Positions 32,109 through 36,115 of a stretch of 36,115 bases of DNA are shown here, piece after piece. The position numbers and the translations under genes were made by a program. The stretch comes from Endozoicomonas sp. YOMI1 (GTDB lineage: Bacteria > Pseudomonadota > Gammaproteobacteria > Pseudomonadales > Endozoicomonadaceae), in the NCBI RefSeq assembly GCF_024606345.1, contig NZ_JAHHPM010000032.1, forward strand, positions 1 through 36,115. Reading direction: 5' to 3'. The notes beneath the pieces were generated by a model. It saw nothing but the letters and a program-made list of their open reading frames with translations, was not told the DNA's origin and did not search any database. Within the stretch, counting starts at the first letter, position 1. Every line of letters begins with the position of its first letter.

Positions 32109-32872
32109 TTTCCATGGCTAGCAATAAACGTCAAATCACCACCATTATCTCAGCATTGTTTTTACTTTCCTGTGCTAAAACCGTGTTTGCGCAGTCCAGT
32201 ACAACGGATTTTGGGCAGCTTAGCTGCCTTCTGGAACCCAGTAAAAGTTCCGACTTGAGCAGTGAAGTGCCCGGCATCATTCGTGACCTGAAGGTACAAC
32301 GGGGAGATACCGTCAAAAAAGGTCAGGTTCTGATGGCCCTGAACTCAGAGGTTGAGCAAGCGACCCTTGAAACCGCAAGAGCTCGACTGGATTTTGCTGA
32401 ACGAAAACTGCAACGCAATGAAGCTCTATACAAAGACAAGCTGATATCCGACCATGAACAGGATGAACTACTGACAGAGAAAAGACTGGCGCAGCTTCAG
32501 GTTGATGAAGCCTTGATTCGACTGCAGCAACGAGAAGTAAGAAGTCCTTTTTCCGGCGTGATTACAGATGTATTGAAAGAGCCAGGCGAGTATATAGATG
32601 ACTCACATTTTATACAGCTGGTCAGTCTGAAAACTCTCCATGCCCAGGTTATTTTTCGCGCGGCATTCTATGGTCAAATCAAAAAAAATATGCCGGTAAC
32701 ACTATTCACCCAAAGAACTGAACAGGTTTTTTCTGGCAGGATAAAATCCATGGATCCTGTTATTGATGCCGCAAGTGACACTTTTGGCATTACTGTTGAA
32801 ATTGAAAATGACAACCAGCAACTTGTTGCAGGCTCACGTTGCCACATAGAAGTTTCAGGGTTAACACCATAA
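32105..32872 (+). CDS. Small exported HlyD/RND-type periplasmic adaptor
   Basis: A 255-residue membrane-fusion-type protein. The N-terminus is a signal sequence; cleavage after VFA (residue 29) fits signal peptidase I, but LLSC at residues 20-23 also resembles a lipobox, so it could be a lipoprotein. The body has the adaptor order: lipoyl half-motif around SEVPGIIRDLKVQRGDTVKKG, a helical hairpin with coiled-coil character (residues about 82-142), a second half-motif VRSPFSGVITDVLKEPGEY, then beta-barrel strands. It is shorter than most such adaptors because it ends soon after the barrel. Its ATG overlaps the SecA-like stop codon in an ATGA junction, indicating coupled translation. It is the last gene of the operon, with no obvious intrinsic terminator in the 44 bp before the convergent operon. 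Confidence 0.85.
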   Translation: MISMASNKRQITTIISALFLLSCAKTVFAQSSTTDFGQLSCLLEPSKSSDLSSEVPGIIRDLKVQRGDTVKKGQVLMALNSEVEQATLETARARLDFAERKLQRNEALYKDKLISDHEQDELLTEKRLAQLQVDEALIRLQQREVRSPFSGVITDVLKEPGEYIDDSHFIQLVSLKTLHAQVIFRAAFYGQIKKNMPVTLFTQRTEQVFSGRIKSMDPVIDAASDTFGITVEIENDNQQLVAGSRCHIEVSGLTP

Positions 32873-32916
32873 AATCCACCTGACAGAAAACTACATCGAA
32901 CGCCGTCTACCTCATA

Positions 32917-33567
32917 TCAAGACTTCGGCTGCAAATAAGGTCCATTAGGCAGTTTTGTCGGGTCAAGATATAGCACCTGATAATTTGCCTGTTGAGTTAA
33001 CGGTAAATAATTGGGTGCCGCCCGGGTTATTGCTGCAGACACCGCCATCACAAGCAGATTGGCCAGAGGGTTGCCCGATGAGTTGTTCTGTTGCGGCGTA
33101 TATTGCATGGTTTTATTGGCGCTCCACAGCTCTTCACCGGTCTTGCCGCTGACAATCCGATAGGTAAAGCCCACCGTCACCGTGGTACTGAGCACAATAT
33201 ACTGGGCATCCCATTCATTAATGGTGACATAAAGAATGGCGTCGGCACCAAACATATTCCCCAACTGCACCGGGTCGGCAGAGTGCACCAGGTTGGCATC
33301 ATACAGACCTTCACCTTCCAGTACCGTCTTTACCGTATTAACCGGAAAAACGTAGTAACCTTTTTCCGCCAACGGGACTGAGATCGTCGATAAGAAGTAG
33401 TTGGGTGCATCAACATCGACCGACTCATTGACCACAGGTACGACCAGTATGGAAGCAGGGTTTGCCTGCTGGAAAGCACTGAAGTCAACTTTCGGAGCCT
33501 GTACAGCGCAACCGGTCAACAACGATAGCCCCAGAAAAACCAGCCATTTTTTCATGTATGCCATCAT
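32917..33567 (-). CDS. GNA1162/DUF799-family lipoprotein
   Basis: A 216-residue outer-membrane-type lipoprotein. The lipobox LLTG-C places the lipid-modified cysteine at residue 20. The body matches the GNA1162 (DUF799) family, whose founding member is a Neisseria lipoprotein: segments ILVVPVVNESVDVDAPNYFL, MFGADAILYVTINEWDA and GFTYRIVSGKTGEELWS. The fold is thought to resemble TolB N-terminal-like domains; function is unsettled. The ATG at 33567 is chosen because a run of six G lies eight bases upstream; a GTG start 21 bases earlier would precede the signal peptide with extra polar residues. The start is one base from the stop of the DUF4810 gene. Genes for CsgG-, DUF4810- and GNA1162-type proteins commonly occur together. 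Confidence 0.88.
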   Translation of the reverse strand: MMAYMKKWLVFLGLSLLTGCAVQAPKVDFSAFQQANPASILVVPVVNESVDVDAPNYFLSTISVPLAEKGYYVFPVNTVKTVLEGEGLYDANLVHSADPVQLGNMFGADAILYVTINEWDAQYIVLSTTVTVGFTYRIVSGKTGEELWSANKTMQYTPQQNNSSGNPLANLLVMAVSAAITRAAPNYLPLTQQANYQVLYLDPTKLPNGPYLQPKS

Positions 33568-33568
33568 A

Positions 33569-33940
33569 TCACTGTCCCCCCTGCCCACTGATATCCGCTG
33601 TACCAGCCAGGTTATTGATCATGGCATCCATTAAATGCCGACTTTCAGGCCACAGCTCTTTTTCTTTGCTGTAGTAAGCGATCGCTTCTTTCTTTTTCCC
33701 TTGTTGTAATAACAGGGTTCCATATTCTGCGTACATGCCAGGCGCTACACGGCCATCGGCGGCCTCAATCGCCGTCAATAGCTGCTCGGACAATGTGGCC
33801 AGCTGCGCCGGATCCTTGTAGTAGCCGTAAAGTCCACTCTCGTATTCACCCCAGTGGTATAGCCCTTGGCTGGTCTGGCAACCTGCCATCAGCACAGTAG
33901 CGGCAAGAACGGTCATACTGGTAATTTTTTTTATTATCAT
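33569..33940 (-). CDS. DUF4810-family lipoprotein
   Basis: A 123-residue lipoprotein with lipobox LMAG-C (Cys21). The mature part begins QTSQGLYHWGEYESGLYGYYKDP, the typical DUF4810 opening, followed by helical TPR-like segments (APGMYAEYGTLLLQQGKKKEAIAYYSKEKELWPES). The family is usually encoded between CsgG-like and GNA1162-like genes, as here. Its ATG overlaps the stop codon of the upstream small lipoprotein gene (ATGA). Molecular function is unknown; a periplasmic scaffold or assembly role is plausible from the TPR-like helices. Confidence 0.88.
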   Translation of the reverse strand: MIIKKITSMTVLAATVLMAGCQTSQGLYHWGEYESGLYGYYKDPAQLATLSEQLLTAIEAADGRVAPGMYAEYGTLLLQQGKKKEAIAYYSKEKELWPESRHLMDAMINNLAGTADISGQGGQ

Positions 33941-34263
33941 TTGCCACCACCCACCGTGAATGTCTTACTGACGCCATCAGCGACATAAAACTTCTGATTA
34001 AGAACCATTTTCCCGTCCCGCTGGATTTGCAGGGTATGGGTACCGGGTTCGATACGCATACCCGACTTCCCTGCCATATAATCAGAAGCTGCGCCCATAT
34101 TGATACCGTCCAGTACGACAACATCACCGGATCGTACTTCAGAAAACATAATAAAAGGCCGGTCATCTCTGGCCTGAACCATTTCCGTTGGCGTGTTAAC
34201 GCAACCGGTGAGAACCAAAAAAGACAAAACAATAGCGGCCGGTACAGATCGCTTAACCATCAT
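33937..34263 (-). CDS. Small lipoprotein of unknown function, beta-rich
   Basis: A 108-residue lipoprotein with lipobox VLTG-C (Cys21). The mature part is beta-rich, with a segment IEPGTHTLQIQRDGKMVLNQ that resembles the PEGA-type sandwich pattern (G-x-H-x-L plus a following strand), so a small carbohydrate- or protein-binding domain is possible. I do not recognise a named family with certainty. The first ATG at 34263 has a six-G ribosome-binding site five bases upstream; a TTG directly before it is less likely. It sits 11 bp after the CsgG-like gene and overlaps the DUF4810 gene by 4 bp, and is an addition to the usual three-gene set. Confidence 0.82.
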   Translation of the reverse strand: MMVKRSVPAAIVLSFLVLTGCVNTPTEMVQARDDRPFIMFSEVRSGDVVVLDGINMGAASDYMAGKSGMRIEPGTHTLQIQRDGKMVLNQKFYVADGVSKTFTVGGGK

Positions 34264-34274
34264 CAAATCCCCCC

Positions 34275-35234
34275 TTATTCAACCACTTCCAGTGTCTCCA
34301 GACGATGTCCGTCCAGTGTTCCACTGATTATTTTCACCCGAGAGCCTTCATTACTCTCGCTGTCACCAAAGGTAGAAACCACCTCGACTGTTGCTATCTC
34401 AGTCCCTGGCAGAGTGACCATAAAGCCGGTCTGGCGAGATTTTATCTGCTTGCCCGCAGTCATCACTTTTAACTGCTTGCCTGGAGCCAGTCCCTGACTT
34501 TGACCACCACTGATAAAGACCTGCCCATCGGCAATATCAAGAATAAAGGTCTTCCACGGACGCTCCATCATTTTTTGAATCATTTCATCAATCACATCAC
34601 TGATGGCAGCAGCAATGGCTTTGTCGGTCAGCGTACCATCATAGGCAGCCCTTGAACCAAAACCGGCCACTGAGGCACTTTCCAGGGTTGCCTCACCTGC
34701 ACCTGTGGCAGAGAAAAAGGCTTGTCCGGTGTTAACATCCACCAGCCGGAGTTCAACTTTGGCATGGGCTTTTTGTGTTTTGGTGCTGCTTAGAAAACCG
34801 CTTTCGCCAGTCACATTACGGCCAAACTCAGTCAACGAACCAACAATCAATGTATCGACTCCGACCAGTTCCCCCCCGGCACCAAACAGTGCCCTTTCCT
34901 GCTCAATACGGGCCAGGTCAGGTCGTTCGAACACCAGGAAATTTCCTGAATTAATTAATCGGGCAGACAACATATCCCCTACTTGCTTACCCAGTGGATC
35001 CATATAGTCGTCCCGCAATAAAGAACGACCATAGGTAGTTTCATTACTCATCCGACCAATGGCGATCTTACGTTTCAGCTGCAATGGCTGAGTGGCAGTA
35101 ATTTCGGCTGCTGTTTTCTGGGCTTCGATCTGCTGCTCCTGACTGACCGGTGCCTCTTTAACGGCTACATGGGGTGTCTGGGTGGCACAACCTGCCAGGA
35201 CCACGGCAAGTGCAGTTATGGTTATCTTTTTCAT
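34275..35234 (-). CDS. CsgG/HfaB-family lipoprotein
   Basis: A 319-residue lipoprotein (lipobox VLAG-C, Cys16) with the CsgG domain at about residues 50-230: KRKIAIGRMSNETTYG, MLSARLINSGNFLVFERPDL, GVDTLIVGSLTEFG and KVELRLVDVNTGQAFFSATG. In CsgG itself this family forms a nine-subunit outer-membrane export channel for curli subunits; HfaB-type relatives act in holdfast attachment. The C-terminal 80 residues form an extra beta domain (IADGQVFISGGQSQGLAPG) not found in curli CsgG. No csgA/B/E/F genes are present, so the cargo or role is unknown. It is the first gene of a four-lipoprotein operon with a promoter about 70 bp upstream. No strong ribosome-binding site was seen, but the signal peptide supports this start. 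Confidence 0.9.
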   Translation of the reverse strand: MKKITITALAVVLAGCATQTPHVAVKEAPVSQEQQIEAQKTAAEITATQPLQLKRKIAIGRMSNETTYGRSLLRDDYMDPLGKQVGDMLSARLINSGNFLVFERPDLARIEQERALFGAGGELVGVDTLIVGSLTEFGRNVTGESGFLSSTKTQKAHAKVELRLVDVNTGQAFFSATGAGEATLESASVAGFGSRAAYDGTLTDKAIAAAISDVIDEMIQKMMERPWKTFILDIADGQVFISGGQSQGLAPGKQLKVMTAGKQIKSRQTGFMVTLPGTEIATVEVVSTFGDSESNEGSRVKIISGTLDGHRLETLEVVE

Positions 35235-35453
35235 AGCGATGATAATATTTGCTGACGTTGTAATGACAAAGAGCTCAAATACTACATGACTATTTTTTCC
35301 AGTTATATACCTGACTGGGTAAAAACTCGCAAGGTATAAACCAATGGCACTGACTTAAGGCCTCAGCCCCTGATAATTCAGGGCTTACTCGGAAAGAAGC
35401 GACTTAATTAAGCGAGAAATCAAGTCGTCAAAGGCAACAAGAACAAGGTACCC
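35235..35453. other. Intergenic region upstream of the csgG-like gene
   Basis: No gene was recognised. The region contains the promoter noted at 35304-35332 and an imperfect hairpin at 35365-35385 (AGCCCCTGA-TAAT-TCAGGGCT, one bulged C) with no T-run on either side. The right part probably belongs to the decayed insertion sequence that follows. Confidence 0.5.
35304..35332 (-). promoter_or_regulatory. Probable sigma-70 promoter of the CsgG-lipoprotein operon
   Basis: On the minus strand, TTGCGA (35327-35332) and TATATA (35304-35309) are separated by exactly 17 bp, and the -10 lies about 70 bp upstream of the csgG-like ATG. The -10 is bracketed by a 5-bp inverted repeat CCAGT/ACTGG (35299-35303 and 35314-35318), a possible operator. 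Confidence 0.6.
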
Positions 35454-35723
35454 AACACTGAAACAAGCGCATATTGCAAAGCCCGGCAACGGTTGACTGA
35501 AGCATCCATAAAAGATTTGCTACGTACATCAGGCAACAGCCTTGAACACACCTCACCAGAATCATGGCTATGGCATCAACGTCGTATACTGCTTACTGAC
35601 GGTTCTGCATGATGGCGACATCCTGTCAGGTGATGCGAACTTTGAGAACTACTTCCGGCTGGCCCTGCTTTTACAGGCCATGGCTGACTTGGTCTTCAAG
35701 AAAAAATGGTGCCCGTCATATTG
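35454..35723 (+). pseudogene. IS4-family transposase remnant (internal deletion, frameshift)
   Basis: Reading from 35454, one frame gives NTETSAYCKARQRLTEAS and then PESWLWHQRRILLTDGS up to a stop at 35610-35612. This matches the IS4-type segment leading into the first catalytic Asp (DGS/DGT). From about 35608 another frame gives GDILSGDANFENYFRLALLL, which matches the segment around the second catalytic Asp. The intervening residues expected in an intact transposase are missing. Near 35700 a third frame (KNGARHID) continues the similarity, indicating an additional frameshift in a run of six A. N- and C-terminal parts are absent. It is a non-functional relic; no terminal repeats were found. 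Confidence 0.7.
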
Positions 35724-36014
35724 ATGAGAGAGAAGTTTGATGAAATCACACAGATAACAGATGATTTTTCCAAAAAGTTTCTCAATGATGAATATGCGGA
35801 GGTCATAAGGCAAGCAACCGCTGCATTATGTCGCAAAAAGAACTCACCGCTTAAAAAAGGTAAGCCCCTAACTTGGGCATGTGGCATTACACATGCTGTT
35901 GGCTTTGTAAACTTCCTGGCTGATAAAAGCGAGGATCCATATATAAGCGCCGCTGACTTATACAAAAACTTTGGCGTTGGTCAAAGTACTGGCCAAGGGA
36001 AATCCAAAGGGTGA
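35724..36014 (+). CDS. DUF6398-type protein, probably truncated at the C-terminus
   Basis: A 96-residue protein matching the DUF6398 pattern: MREKFDEITQITDDFSKKFL, EYAEVIRQATAALCRKKNSPL, WACGITHAVGFVNFL and YISAADLYKNFGVGQSTGQG. The last part resembles a helix-turn-helix-like segment that in relatives continues for some 30 or more residues; here a stop follows STGQGKSKG, so the gene is probably cut short. Function is unknown for the family. No clear ribosome-binding site precedes the ATG, which overlaps the edge of the transposase relic, so the native promoter may be lost. A start at 35706 is possible but those residues belong to the relic. Confidence 0.6.
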   Translation: MREKFDEITQITDDFSKKFLNDEYAEVIRQATAALCRKKNSPLKKGKPLTWACGITHAVGFVNFLADKSEDPYISAADLYKNFGVGQSTGQGKSKG

Positions 36015-36115
36015 AAGTATCATACTGACCGTTTTTTCTGGCTTTGCGCCCCACGGGATACCCCATAGCAACAAATTTCGTCTGGCCTGATAGGGTAACG
36101 GCCAAACACAGGTAT
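36015..36115. other. Unassigned right edge, possible mobile-element fragment
   Basis: The similarity to DUF6398 proteins stops near 36010. Beyond this, both strands are open: the plus strand reads LALRPTGYPIATNF, and the minus strand reads LAVTLSGQTKFVAMGYPVG and continues off the window edge. I could not assign either. The break in similarity fits an insertion or deletion junction. Confidence 0.35.

Noticed and set aside
26112-32872. A conventional type I ABC exporter operon
   Set aside because: No ABC signature (LSGGQ), C39 peptidase or ABC membrane domain is present in any of the four encoded proteins. The only ATPase motifs are of SecA type.
35365-35385. Intrinsic terminator hairpin upstream of the csgG-like gene
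   Set aside because: The stem has a bulged base and there is no T-run on either strand. It is more likely a chance or insertion-sequence-derived hairpin.
35542-35724. A separate 60-residue plus-strand protein
   Set aside because: Its second half matches the transposase segment around the second catalytic Asp, and its first half is an out-of-frame reading of the first segment, so it is part of the relic.

Overview
The window most resembles a marine gammaproteobacterium of the Endozoicomonas / Oceanospirillales type. Base composition is moderate, the proteins are Gram-negative envelope proteins (TolC, HlyD-type adaptors, four lipoproteins with lipoboxes, CsgG), and mobile-element debris sits at both ends. 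The genus is an inference from overall character, not a proof.

Layout. Bases 1-290 hold no gene but contain a fold-back element with perfect 23-bp inverted ends (121-287) that finishes three bases from the stop codon of the next gene. Bases 291-23546 (minus strand) are one intact gene for a 7751-residue surface protein. It carries a LEPR-XLL motif near the N-terminus, RTX-like Ca-binding blocks at both ends, a very long beta-repeat body, Calx-beta-like domains and a hydrophobic-plus-basic C-terminal tail. Upstream of it on the same strand are a SapC-family gene (23725-24525) and a TolC-family outer-membrane channel gene (24549-25952). A 159-bp divergent promoter region with a perfect palindrome separates these from a tightly packed plus-strand operon (26112-32872). 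That operon encodes a GAF-TM-HlyD adaptor, a PqqD-like/M50 protease/HlyD fusion, a short SecA-like ATPase and a small exported HlyD-type adaptor. A convergent minus-strand operon (32917-35234) encodes CsgG-family, small, DUF4810 and GNA1162/DUF799 lipoproteins from a recognisable promoter. The right end (about 35400-36115) has an IS4-family transposase remnant with an internal deletion and a frameshift, followed by a short DUF6398-type gene that looks cut at its C-terminus.

How the genes may work together. The giant protein has no visible Sec signal peptide, and no ABC-type exporter ATPase is encoded here. The neighbourhood instead provides an outer-membrane channel, three adaptor-type proteins, an intramembrane metalloprotease with a leader-binding-like domain, and a SecA-like motor. 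The main hypothesis is a dedicated, ABC-independent export and processing machine for the LEPR-XLL giant protein, with the SecA-like protein as motor, the M50 fusion as receptor or protease, and TolC as exit. The individual family assignments are well supported. The assembled system is an inference from gene content and order. The CsgG/GNA1162 lipoprotein operon next door could be a second envelope or secretion module, or be unrelated.
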